A stretch of DNA of 27,778 bases from Candidatus Tepidiaquacellales bacterium UBA6667. GTDB lineage: Bacteria > Bacteroidota > Ignavibacteria > Tepidaquicellales > Tepidaquicellaceae. The stretch spans positions 1 to 27,778 of the forward strand of contig DKKL01000006.1 in NCBI GenBank assembly GCA_002455255.1. The letters run 5' to 3'. The position numbers and the translations under genes were made by a program. Below are positions 6,731 through 14,663 of the stretch, one piece after another. The notes under the pieces were generated by a model that searched no databases, was not told where the DNA came from, and was given only the letters and a program-made list of their open reading frames with translations. Positions within the stretch are counted from its first letter, which is position 1, and every line of letters begins with the position of its first letter.

Positions 6731-8830
6731 ATGAAAACAATTATTTGTGCCGTTTTTTCATTATTTTTGACTGCCACCATTAATGCTCAAGGATGGTATT
6801 GGCAGGCACCAAAGCCGGTAGGGGCAAGTCTGCATACTACATCAGCGGCGGGAAATATTTTTTATGCTGCAGGAGATGCCGGGACTGTGGTGAAGTCAAC
6901 AAATTCAGGTATTAACTGGATGCACATACCGACAACAGGAACAACGAATTCGATAAAATTAATCTCACATAATGTTGAAGATTTTGTTTATATGATTGAT
7001 GATATGAATAATTTTTATTCATCATCAACCGGAGGTGCTACCTGGACAGTATCACCTTCACAGTTTACTGATGTAAAAAAAATATTGATGAAATCAATTA
7101 ACACTCATTATATTTTAACAAATAATAAACTGTGGAGAACAACAAACGGAGGGGTAAACTTTGTGAATGTAGCTCCTTTGGATGTTATTGACTATAAGGA
7201 TTTTGATTTCATAAATTCATCTACCGGATATATTTTAATATCAAACAATGTTAACAGTTCAGTTTGGAAGACTACAAACTTTGGATTAAACTGGACAGTC
7301 AGAACAGTGCCGGGTAACAGTCATAACGCTGTTGATTTTTTTGATTCTGAAAACGGATATGTTGGTGGTGAAGATGGTGCGTTAAGAAAAACTACAAATG
7401 GCGGATTAGAATGGAGTGTTGTATCGCTGTCTAATGTAAACGATGTTTCAGCAATACAAATGTATTCTCAAAACGAAGGATATTTTATTTGTAAAGATAA
7501 TTCATTGTGGGGTGTTGGTTGGAACAATGCTTTTAGAATAAATGATTTTAACGGCTTAACTTCGCTTTCTGCAAGCGGACAAAATGTTAGCATTACCGGA
7601 TATTCAGGAAAAATCTGTATAAGAGAAAACGGATGGTTCAGGCAGGTATATAACAATAGCAATAAAACATTTTACAGAGTAAATTTTCATAATGCGAATA
7701 CAGGATTTATGGCAGGAGCGGGAGGAACGATAAGCAAATCAATAGACGGAGGAAACACATGGGTTGAGAGCGTTATATCACCAAATGTAATTTTTTATGG
7801 AATGGATTTTATAAACAGCACAACCGGATTTGTCTGCGGAGAAAGAGGAAATATATACAGGACAACAAATGCGGGACAAACATGGCAACTGAGGCATGAG
7901 AATACGGTGTACTGGCTGAATGCCGTGAATATGATAAATAATACTACGGGATTTGCAGTTGGATATAACGGGAATATTTTGATGACAACAAACACCGGTG
8001 GGCTTTGGCTGGAAGATGTGATAGCACCGGGTGAACAGTTTTTTGATATAGAGTTTATAAACAATAACACAGGATTTACTTGCAGCAATAAATTATATAA
8101 ATCAACAGATGGAGGACTCAGCTGGGTATTTACAAACTTTAGCATACCAATTGGTTTTCATGATATAAATTTTTTAAATGAGAATACGGGATTTATTGTA
8201 GGGCAGTCTGATGCGAACAGTGGCGGAAAGATTTATAAAACTGTAAACGGTGGAAACGATTGGGTAGAGAAATTTTCGGGAGAAGAGCCATTTTATCAGG
8301 TTAAGTTTTATAGCGAGCAAATCGGATTTGCAACTGCGGGAAGAGGATGTATATACAAGACAGTTAACGGAGGAGAGAGCTGGAACAGGGTTTTCAGAAA
8401 TGGACTGATGGGCGAAGAGGGACTTATAAATCATAATATTATGTATCGTGATTTGTCATTCAGAACAGAGAGCGAAATTTATTTCACTGGAAGTTATGGA
8501 AATATTTTAATCACTGACAATGGAGGTAGCGTGAATATAACACCTTTGACTACTGCGTCGGTTCCGACAGATTTTTCACTTGGGCAAAACTATCCAAATC
8601 CGTTTAATCCGGAAACGAAAATAAGATTTGATTTAGCAAAAACAGGAATGGTAAGATTGAGCATATTTGATATTACAGGCAGAGAGATTAAAACTATTTT
8701 GAATGAAACCAAAAATGCGGGAAGTTATGAAGTGAGTTTTTTTGGAGGAGATTTACCGAGCGGAGTATATTTTTATAAACTTAACACCGGAAATTTTTCC
8801 AAAACAAAAAGAATGGTTTTACTGAAGTAG
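6731..8830 (+). CDS. Ycf48/BNR-like beta-propeller protein with T9SS type A sorting domain
   Basis: 699 residues. Signal peptide at 1-19 (ending ATINAQ). Residues about 25-600 hold at least ten copies of a repeat with the core TTNGGxxW or STDGGxxW (for example KSTNSGINW, KTTNGGLEW, KSIDGGNTW, KTVNGGESW), usually followed by 'DFINSTTGFVCGERGNIYRT'-like strands. This is the pattern of Ycf48-like and sortilin/BNR propellers. Residues 611-699 form the T9SS type A sorting domain: SLGQNYPNPFNPETKIRFDL, then FDITGREI, then a GVYFYKL ... KRMVLLK end. The protein should cross the outer membrane by T9SS and be released or surface-attached. The substrate or ligand is unknown. It is monocistronic, with an intrinsic terminator directly after its stop. 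Confidence 0.92.
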   Translation: MKTIICAVFSLFLTATINAQGWYWQAPKPVGASLHTTSAAGNIFYAAGDAGTVVKSTNSGINWMHIPTTGTTNSIKLISHNVEDFVYMIDDMNNFYSSSTGGATWTVSPSQFTDVKKILMKSINTHYILTNNKLWRTTNGGVNFVNVAPLDVIDYKDFDFINSSTGYILISNNVNSSVWKTTNFGLNWTVRTVPGNSHNAVDFFDSENGYVGGEDGALRKTTNGGLEWSVVSLSNVNDVSAIQMYSQNEGYFICKDNSLWGVGWNNAFRINDFNGLTSLSASGQNVSITGYSGKICIRENGWFRQVYNNSNKTFYRVNFHNANTGFMAGAGGTISKSIDGGNTWVESVISPNVIFYGMDFINSTTGFVCGERGNIYRTTNAGQTWQLRHENTVYWLNAVNMINNTTGFAVGYNGNILMTTNTGGLWLEDVIAPGEQFFDIEFINNNTGFTCSNKLYKSTDGGLSWVFTNFSIPIGFHDINFLNENTGFIVGQSDANSGGKIYKTVNGGNDWVEKFSGEEPFYQVKFYSEQIGFATAGRGCIYKTVNGGESWNRVFRNGLMGEEGLINHNIMYRDLSFRTESEIYFTGSYGNILITDNGGSVNITPLTTASVPTDFSLGQNYPNPFNPETKIRFDLAKTGMVRLSIFDITGREIKTILNETKNAGSYEVSFFGGDLPSGVYFYKLNTGNFSKTKRMVLLK

Positions 8831-8840
8831 AATACTTTTT

Positions 8841-8880
8841 CCGGCAGATAAAAATACTTATCTGCCGGAATTTATTTTTT
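8841..8880 (+). terminator. Intrinsic terminator between converging genes
   Basis: A perfect 10-bp stem, CCGGCAGATA (8841-8850) / TATCTGCCGG (8859-8868), is followed by AATTTATTTTTT. It ends the 6731 transcript. The right arm overlaps the last codons and stop of the opposite-strand regulator gene. On the - strand the hairpin is followed by A-rich rather than T-rich sequence, so it terminates mainly + strand transcription. Confidence 0.85.
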
Positions 8881-11707
8881 CTGTTAAATTTGAAAAATAT
8901 TCTCTGTTAGATTCTGCGAAATCATCAAAATAATTTTTCATAAAACTCTCAGAACAAATCTCTTTTTGATAATTTTCCGGAATTGATACTTTTTTTCCAT
9001 CTGCTAACAGTTTCAGTATTTCAACATCTGAATTGTAAATATAATTTTTATCAGGTTCAAATATTTTATTTGAATATTTTATAAACTCAACTCTTTTATT
9101 TTTTACATTTTGAGTTAATACATTCCTCATCGCGGACAAAAACTGATGAAAGATGTTATCACCATAGTTCTTATCAGATTCCGGATAGAATCTGTCTAAG
9201 ATTTCATCTTTAGTAACTCTTTTATGCAGGTTAAAATAAAGATACAAGAATATATCTTTGAATTTATTTCGTTTCCACATTTTATCTGAAATCAGATTTC
9301 CCCTTACATAAATCTCAGGCACACCGAAATATTTTACAAACACATCCGAAAACAACTCATCGTTAATTTTTATATTTTGATAAATCTCTCTGAAAAAATT
9401 TGATTCAATATTTTCAATAATTATAGTATCATACACATCCGGATTTAATTTAAAAAAATTTAAAATAATATTTTCGTAATTAATTTTTTTTATCAATTTC
9501 TTAAGTTCTGACAGATAAATAAATGTTTGCTTTAGATTATTTTTTTTAATCAAGGTGATAACAATTATGGATAAAATCTCCGTTTTCAGCAGAGGGTTTT
9601 TATCTATCACCTGATTGGATAAAAACTTATTCAATTCTGAATATTTTTTTTGCAGTAGTGCATTATAAATCTGAACCTGAGTTTTAATGTTCCCATTTGA
9701 GGTAATATTTAATTTTTTAATAAGTAGGTTAGCATTATCATAATCGCAATTAATTAAAAATGATTTCATAATTATAATTTGAACTTCTTCTGATTGAGAA
9801 ATTTCAGATTGAGAAATTAAACTATTCATTTTTTTATATTCACCAAATTCATATAGATATTTTATTTCTGAAAATATTATTTGCTGATTAAGTTCAGGAA
9901 TTTGATTTATCTTTTCATCTGACTTTAACTCAGATATTATTTTTTTTGCATCCGAATAGTTCCCTGATTTTGAATATACCTCACTCATATTCAGCAAGGT
10001 TTGGATTTTGTTATACTCAACTTCGGAATTATCATAAACTTTTTTATAAAACACGAGAGCGTCATTCAGTTCCCCACTCATAAAGTGAATATTCCCAATC
10101 GCATTTATTATGTTCATTTTTAAAGTTTGAAATTCTTCAGACAATAATTTTTGTTTATTTATCAGATTTAACGCTTCAGAAAGAATTGATTTACATTTTT
10201 GATAATCGTCAAGTTTATAATTAACCGAGTGTAACCGAAAAAGGATAAAAGGTTTAAACTTTTGCGGACATTTGAGTAAGGATTTTTTCAGAAAAGATAA
10301 AGCCGATTTGATTTCATTTTGATTCAGATAAATTTCTGCAACGTGTGCGATAGCTTTATAATATTTAAAATTATTTTTTGAAGAAGAAAGTAAATATTCC
10401 TTAAACAAACTTACTGAATATTCGTTATCCCGAAAATAATTTTTATACAACAATGCTTTAATATAAATTAAATCTTCGTTTAGTTTCAGATTATTTTTAT
10501 CAACAACAGAAAACCAATCATTTACGATATGAAAATCATTATTCCTGAAATGAATTAACGCTATAGATGAAATCAACAATATTGCTGATTTATAATTTGA
10601 AGAAAGGATATATAACTCGAGTGCTTTTGAGTAATTCTTTTTTTCATAATAATAATTTGCCACAGAAGAGATGAATGTATTAAATTCTTTTTTTGACAGA
10701 TTATTTTTCAATTCGGATTGCAAAAATAGTTTGAATGTTTTATTGAAATAAAAATAATCAGAAGCAGAATTGTAATAAATAAATGGAATTTTTACGGTTA
10801 AAGATTTAAATAAATCATTAATGTTCGTTTTCAAATTTACTAATGAATATACAGATTCATTTATTTCATCAAAAAATGAAGACTTCAAAAGCACATCTGA
10901 TAAATTTTTATCAAGCAATGATAAAACTTCTTCTTTAAAATATTCATTTAACAAATGTATATTATTGCCTTTAACTGATTTAATTCCGGATTCGTAATTG
11001 TGAAAAATTAAATGTAAACCGGTGATCCAACCTCCGGCAATCTCTTTTATATACTGAGATTCAGCATCTGATAACTTTATATTATAAATTTTATCCGCAA
11101 ATTTTTTAATTTCATTTACTGACAGTTCAAATTTATCCTTTCTTATTTCACTGAATATTCCCTTTGAGATTGCATATAAAAAGATACCTGATGACAATTC
11201 GATTCCCGTAAAAATGAATTTTGTTTCATTCATCATTAACTCGGAAATTATTTTTATAAAATGTTTGAACCATAATTCATTTTTAATAAAATCGCAGTTT
11301 TCAATTATCAATATTTTTTTATCTGATGCGATAAACAATTCAGTAACAATAATTTTTAATATATCATAAGATTCCTTTGAATATCTGGAAAGTTTTATCT
11401 TATTATTTTGAATCAGCGCAGAGATTTCATTAAATTTAATTTCACTTAAACCACAACCTTGCAATAAAGATGAAATGAAAACAACCAAATTATTATCAGA
11501 AGCAGAAAGTTCATAATACAAGAAATCTTTTTTTGCTGAATTCAGATAACCGGCAAGCAAAAAAGTTTTTCCGAAACCAGAAGGTGCCGATACTAACAAA
11601 ACCTTCAGTGAGGATGCGATTAAATCTGTGAGATGTTTCCTTTCTATTGATACGGAAACAAGTGATTTAAAATCGAAGTTTAGATTTGATGAATTGTAAT
11701 TTGTCAA
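8858..11707 (-). CDS. MalT/SARP-like STAND ATPase transcription regulator
   Basis: 949 residues. Residues 41-48 (APSGFGKT) form a Walker A loop within LLVSAPSGFGKTFLLAGYL, as in MalT-type STAND ATPases. IAGGWITGLHLIF near residue 220 matches the GWpaGL signature of the same family. A long helical, TPR-like region follows (about 340-760). The C-terminal part (about 800-900; MWKRNKFKDIFLYLYFNLH, then VTKDEILDRFYPE) matches the winged helix plus start of a BTAD domain of SARP-type activators. Oddities: Walker B reads ILIIENCDF rather than the usual hhhhDD, and the sensor strand reads FIFTG instead of ending in Ser-Arg, so ATPase behaviour may differ. The start is TTG: an in-frame stop lies 12 bases upstream and no ATG occurs for over 150 codons. 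It probably regulates the adjacent secreted-protein genes, by position only. Confidence 0.88.
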   Translation of the reverse strand: MTNYNSSNLNFDFKSLVSVSIERKHLTDLIASSLKVLLVSAPSGFGKTFLLAGYLNSAKKDFLYYELSASDNNLVVFISSLLQGCGLSEIKFNEISALIQNNKIKLSRYSKESYDILKIIVTELFIASDKKILIIENCDFIKNELWFKHFIKIISELMMNETKFIFTGIELSSGIFLYAISKGIFSEIRKDKFELSVNEIKKFADKIYNIKLSDAESQYIKEIAGGWITGLHLIFHNYESGIKSVKGNNIHLLNEYFKEEVLSLLDKNLSDVLLKSSFFDEINESVYSLVNLKTNINDLFKSLTVKIPFIYYNSASDYFYFNKTFKLFLQSELKNNLSKKEFNTFISSVANYYYEKKNYSKALELYILSSNYKSAILLISSIALIHFRNNDFHIVNDWFSVVDKNNLKLNEDLIYIKALLYKNYFRDNEYSVSLFKEYLLSSSKNNFKYYKAIAHVAEIYLNQNEIKSALSFLKKSLLKCPQKFKPFILFRLHSVNYKLDDYQKCKSILSEALNLINKQKLLSEEFQTLKMNIINAIGNIHFMSGELNDALVFYKKVYDNSEVEYNKIQTLLNMSEVYSKSGNYSDAKKIISELKSDEKINQIPELNQQIIFSEIKYLYEFGEYKKMNSLISQSEISQSEEVQIIIMKSFLINCDYDNANLLIKKLNITSNGNIKTQVQIYNALLQKKYSELNKFLSNQVIDKNPLLKTEILSIIVITLIKKNNLKQTFIYLSELKKLIKKINYENIILNFFKLNPDVYDTIIIENIESNFFREIYQNIKINDELFSDVFVKYFGVPEIYVRGNLISDKMWKRNKFKDIFLYLYFNLHKRVTKDEILDRFYPESDKNYGDNIFHQFLSAMRNVLTQNVKNKRVEFIKYSNKIFEPDKNYIYNSDVEILKLLADGKKVSIPENYQKEICSESFMKNYFDDFAESNREYFSNLTEKINSGR

Positions 11708-11757
11708 TAATTTTGTCTATACAAAAATAATCAAATTAATAATTAAGATTTTGTTAT

Positions 11758-11791
11758 AAAAAAAGAAAGGAAATTTTTCAATCTCCTTTCT
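11758..11791 (-). terminator. Intrinsic terminator for the 11844-14480 gene
   Basis: Read on the - strand, AGAAAGGA and TCCTTTCT (11791-11784 and 11771-11764) form an 8-bp stem with a 12-base loop, followed by a run of T. It lies after the stop of the beta-barrel ORF at 11844 and before the regulator, so the regulator should have its own promoter. Confidence 0.75.
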
Positions 11792-11843
11792 AATATAAAT
11801 TACAGTTTAGGCGGGTAAATTTAAAAAAACAGATGAAAAAAAT

Positions 11844-13544
11844 TTAAAAACTTTTTGATAAAGTTGCTGTGAATACGAAATCATCATTATCTCCGTATTT
11901 GAAAATATCTTCTTTGTAAAAATTTTGTTCAGCTATAATAAACAAATCACCAAAATCCCAAACCGGCAAACCTGAACTGAAAGAAAATGATAGTTTATTG
12001 TTTTTATCAGTTTCTTTTAAATAATTTACTCCAATTGTATTGCTCCAAAACTCAAAAAAAGTATAAGTACCGGATAAATTTAAACCGGTTGTGTTAAATT
12101 TATCATTATTTGAATTTTTTGTATTGTAGCTTACACCTGCATTAATTGAGAATGGAATATTTTTGAAACTGAAATTTTGATTAACAGTTAAATCCATCAG
12201 TGAATAGTTATTTGAATCGAGAATTTTATTGTCTTTACCGGATGTTGAGGTAACGAAAAGCGTTGTATTACCAATGAATCCGTCTGTTTTATATTTTAAG
12301 TTTGACATCATCATAAAAATGTCAAGATTATTTTTGTAATATTCTCCTGGAATTGTTGCATCATTTTCATCTGTAACAGGGATATATCTTAACATTAAGG
12401 AAGGAGCATCTTCAAATTTCAGATTTACTTTGAAATCCATTTTTTGTGATGTTGTTGTAACAGAGTTAAGACCGCCGACATTATTATCTCTATATTCATA
12501 ACTGCTTGTGAATCTGACTTTTCCTTCGAGTAATTCCTGATCAAGTTTCACTTTGATATTATATTTCCCTTTACCTGAAAGTCCGGGATTACCATAAGAG
12601 ATGAAGCCGGGACCGATAAGTTTATATTCAATCTCAACATTGCTTTTTGATTCGGGTATATTAATTAATGATTTAGTTCTATACATAAAATCAAACTGGG
12701 AAGAAGTATTTGCATTTGTGAGGTCTTCAACAATTTTTGGAAGTTCACCGGCATTAAGTTTCGGGGCGAGTTTATCACGAGTAGTAACGGATACATTTGC
12801 CTCACCTTCAACCATAAACCTTTCGCCAAAAAGTTTAAGTCTGTTATCAAAACCAAGAATAGTGTTTTCACCGGGAGTTAAGTTTGAAGTGATTTTAGAA
12901 ATGTCAATTGAGTTTTCATTATCATAAGCTTTCATAAAAGTGAAATGCCAGTGAGAATTATCTTTTTCACCGACACCTAAAGATGTAGCCAAAAGATTTC
13001 TTGAAAATACTGAATCCGCAATTTTGTCCAGATTGCTAATACCGGTTGCCTGGAGATAAATTAATCCCGGATTAAAAGTAAAATCGAGACCTTTCACTTT
13101 AACACCGCTGACAGTATAATCAGTGTATTTAGGAAAGGTTTCCCAGATGCCAATATTTTTAAACATAGATAAAACCTTCATATAACCCGGCAGACTGTGA
13201 ACAGCATTCGTAATAGCTTTTTTCAGTTCTTGTTCGCCTTTGTTTTTAAATTCTTCAATTAAACTGTTCTTTTTTTCTTCAAGTTTAGATTTGATTTTTT
13301 TTGTTAATGAATTTATATCAAATAAAAAAGCGAAGCTATTTAAATTTTGTTTAAAATCTCTTTGTTTAGAATCAATATATAAATCAGCCGTGAACGGTAT
13401 TCCATAAATAGTGATAGTAGGATTAAAATTTACCGATATATAATTTTTCGGTGGTTGTGTACCGTGTGACTGATAATTTTGTAAATTAGAAAACACTTTG
13501 TATGAAGCACTAAAGACGAAAGGTTTTTCGTTAATGATAGACAA
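11844..13544 (-). CDS. Beta-barrel outer-membrane-type domain, probably 3' part of interrupted gene
   Basis: 566 residues if read from the TTG at 13544. The sequence is dominated by alternating hydrophobic beta-strands in the C-terminal two thirds (for example LKYKTDGFIGNTTLFVTST and FSFKNIPFSINAGVSY) and ends in Phe (ATLSKSF), as expected of an outer-membrane barrel recognised by BAM. A helical, lysine-rich insert lies at about 75-115. Strikingly there is no signal peptide and no ATG before residue about 120. The frame also continues upstream without interruption to the TGA at 13578-13580 that ends the preceding signal-peptide-bearing ORF. The simplest reading is one gene of about 878 codons broken by a single stop. 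No specific family was recognised. Confidence 0.7.
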   Translation of the reverse strand: MSIINEKPFVFSASYKVFSNLQNYQSHGTQPPKNYISVNFNPTITIYGIPFTADLYIDSKQRDFKQNLNSFAFLFDINSLTKKIKSKLEEKKNSLIEEFKNKGEQELKKAITNAVHSLPGYMKVLSMFKNIGIWETFPKYTDYTVSGVKVKGLDFTFNPGLIYLQATGISNLDKIADSVFSRNLLATSLGVGEKDNSHWHFTFMKAYDNENSIDISKITSNLTPGENTILGFDNRLKLFGERFMVEGEANVSVTTRDKLAPKLNAGELPKIVEDLTNANTSSQFDFMYRTKSLINIPESKSNVEIEYKLIGPGFISYGNPGLSGKGKYNIKVKLDQELLEGKVRFTSSYEYRDNNVGGLNSVTTTSQKMDFKVNLKFEDAPSLMLRYIPVTDENDATIPGEYYKNNLDIFMMMSNLKYKTDGFIGNTTLFVTSTSGKDNKILDSNNYSLMDLTVNQNFSFKNIPFSINAGVSYNTKNSNNDKFNTTGLNLSGTYTFFEFWSNTIGVNYLKETDKNNKLSFSFSSGLPVWDFGDLFIIAEQNFYKEDIFKYGDNDDFVFTATLSKSF

Positions 13545-13577
13545 ATTATTTTTACCAGCAGAGTTGATGAATTTATG

Positions 13578-13580
13578 TCA
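13578..13580 (-). other. In-frame TGA separating two halves of one apparent gene
   Basis: The upstream ORF (signal peptide plus module) ends here with TGA, and the downstream frame continues as HKFINSAGKNN into the barrel ORF with no shift. TGA is used as an ordinary stop elsewhere in the window (for example 1234-1236 and 4281-4283), so general recoding is unlikely. Nonsense mutation, readthrough or a base error are the options. Confidence 0.75.
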
Positions 13581-14480
13581 AGAATTGTTTTTATTCAGAG
13601 AATTAAAATAATCATCGCTTTCAAGATTTTTCTTTTTTTCTTCAAGATAACCTGCAATGTCCTTATGCTCATTAGAAATAACAGAATTAAATAAATTAGG
13701 TGCGTCGGAATACAATTCAGCAGAATTTTCATAAACAAAACTTCGGACTTCGGAAGAATTAAAAAGTGAACCATTATAAAACGTATTTATTTGCCAGGCA
13801 TATTTCATTCCGGGTATAAGACTTTTCCCTGCAACAGGATATTGAAAAACATTTTCTTTGATATTTTTTTCCGAATAAAAAGCAGGGCTTGAAATGCTGG
13901 CATAATATGGAGTTTGTCTGTTCATCACCGGGAAAATATTTATCTGATAAGTAACTATAACTCCGGAAGGGTTAGGGCTTGGAGGAAGCCACGAAAAGAC
14001 AGGTCTGGATAAATATAAGGTTTCACCGTCTTCAGGCATAATCAATTCAGACTGAGTGGAGTTTATGATTTCGTAATCATTGCAGAAAACTCCCAAGTCC
14101 ATATTAGAAGCAGCATCTCTTACATACACACAGATATTATATTCACCGGATCTGAATGTTCCTGTTTTCTTTAAAGTGTTATCAATCGTGTTATCATATT
14201 TTGTAACATCAACGGGAGATATTTCACTTGCAGAAACTTTTTTAGTTCCTGTCTGAAGTATGAAGTTTGAAGTTCTACCATCTACAACTTTAATCCCTGC
14301 AGAATTAATAACTTCACCATAGAGATAAACATTAACGCTTGCTCCCGGATTAGTAAGAGTAACCTTCCATAGATTATCTACATCAAACCTAAACGGAGGC
14401 GGCTGCTGCAGCACGACTGTGATTTGGGAGTGTGCGAAGCCTGTGAACAAAAAGAAAAGAATTAGAATATATTTTTTCAT
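13578..14480 (-). CDS. Secreted protein with the cluster's shared N-terminal module (5' part of interrupted gene)
   Basis: 300 residues, ATG start, signal peptide MKKYILILFFLFTGFAHS then QITVVLQQPPPFRF. Residues 19-140 are the module shared with the genes at 14664 and 18946: an R-PP or QPPPF motif, a VDNLWKVTLTN strand, a 'yG.v....G....G.t..f.l..G.kk' segment and a SGEYNICVYV strand. Residues about 145-260 are a fibronectin III-like domain (PVFSWLPPSPNPSG ... NVFQYPVAGKSL ... YAWQINTF). The C-terminal 40 residues are charged and look like a linker rather than a domain end. The frame continues past a single TGA into a beta-barrel ORF. The N-terminus shares 108 bases, with two mismatches, with a truncated copy at 18744. 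The fused product may be a surface receptor or translocation component; function unknown. Confidence 0.8.
   Translation of the reverse strand: MKKYILILFFLFTGFAHSQITVVLQQPPPFRFDVDNLWKVTLTNPGASVNVYLYGEVINSAGIKVVDGRTSNFILQTGTKKVSASEISPVDVTKYDNTIDNTLKKTGTFRSGEYNICVYVRDAASNMDLGVFCNDYEIINSTQSELIMPEDGETLYLSRPVFSWLPPSPNPSGVIVTYQINIFPVMNRQTPYYASISSPAFYSEKNIKENVFQYPVAGKSLIPGMKYAWQINTFYNGSLFNSSEVRSFVYENSAELYSDAPNLFNSVISNEHKDIAGYLEEKKKNLESDDYFNSLNKNNS
14336..14443 (-). repeat. 108-bp direct repeat, copy A
   Basis: By my alignment, 106 of 108 bases are identical to 18744-18851 in the same orientation. Copy A codes for the end of the signal peptide and the first 30 or so residues of the shared module in the 13578 gene. 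Similarity stops sharply at both ends. Confidence 0.9.
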
Positions 14481-14555
14481 AATTGTTATGTTTAAAAAAG
14501 TTCTTGTAATTTTTATATATTTTTTTTACTTATTAACAAAATGACTAATCACCTT

Positions 14556-14600
14556 ATCTATTTGAAAATAAATTTCACTATTGTTTATTATCAAATAGAT
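14556..14600. other. 10-bp inverted repeat in intergenic region
   Basis: ATCTATTTGA (14556-14565) pairs perfectly with TCAAATAGAT (14591-14600) across 25 bases, in the gap between the hydrolase stop and the 13578 gene start. There is no following T-run on either strand, so it is not a clear terminator. It could be an operator or an RNA stem in the leader of the downstream gene. Confidence 0.35.
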
Positions 14601-14663
14601 TTATTTCCTCTATAATATATTAACATTGACTTCGATAAAATATTCGTATTCAACATTTATTAA

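Noticed and set aside
12601..12927. 108-codon + strand ORF inside the barrel gene, and similar antisense ORFs in the large - strand genes
   Set aside because: These are shadows of long, well-supported coding frames on the opposite strand.
13560..13600. Selenocysteine or general TGA recoding at 13578
   Set aside because: No clear SECIS-like hairpin directly follows the TGA, and TGA acts as an ordinary stop in other genes of the window.
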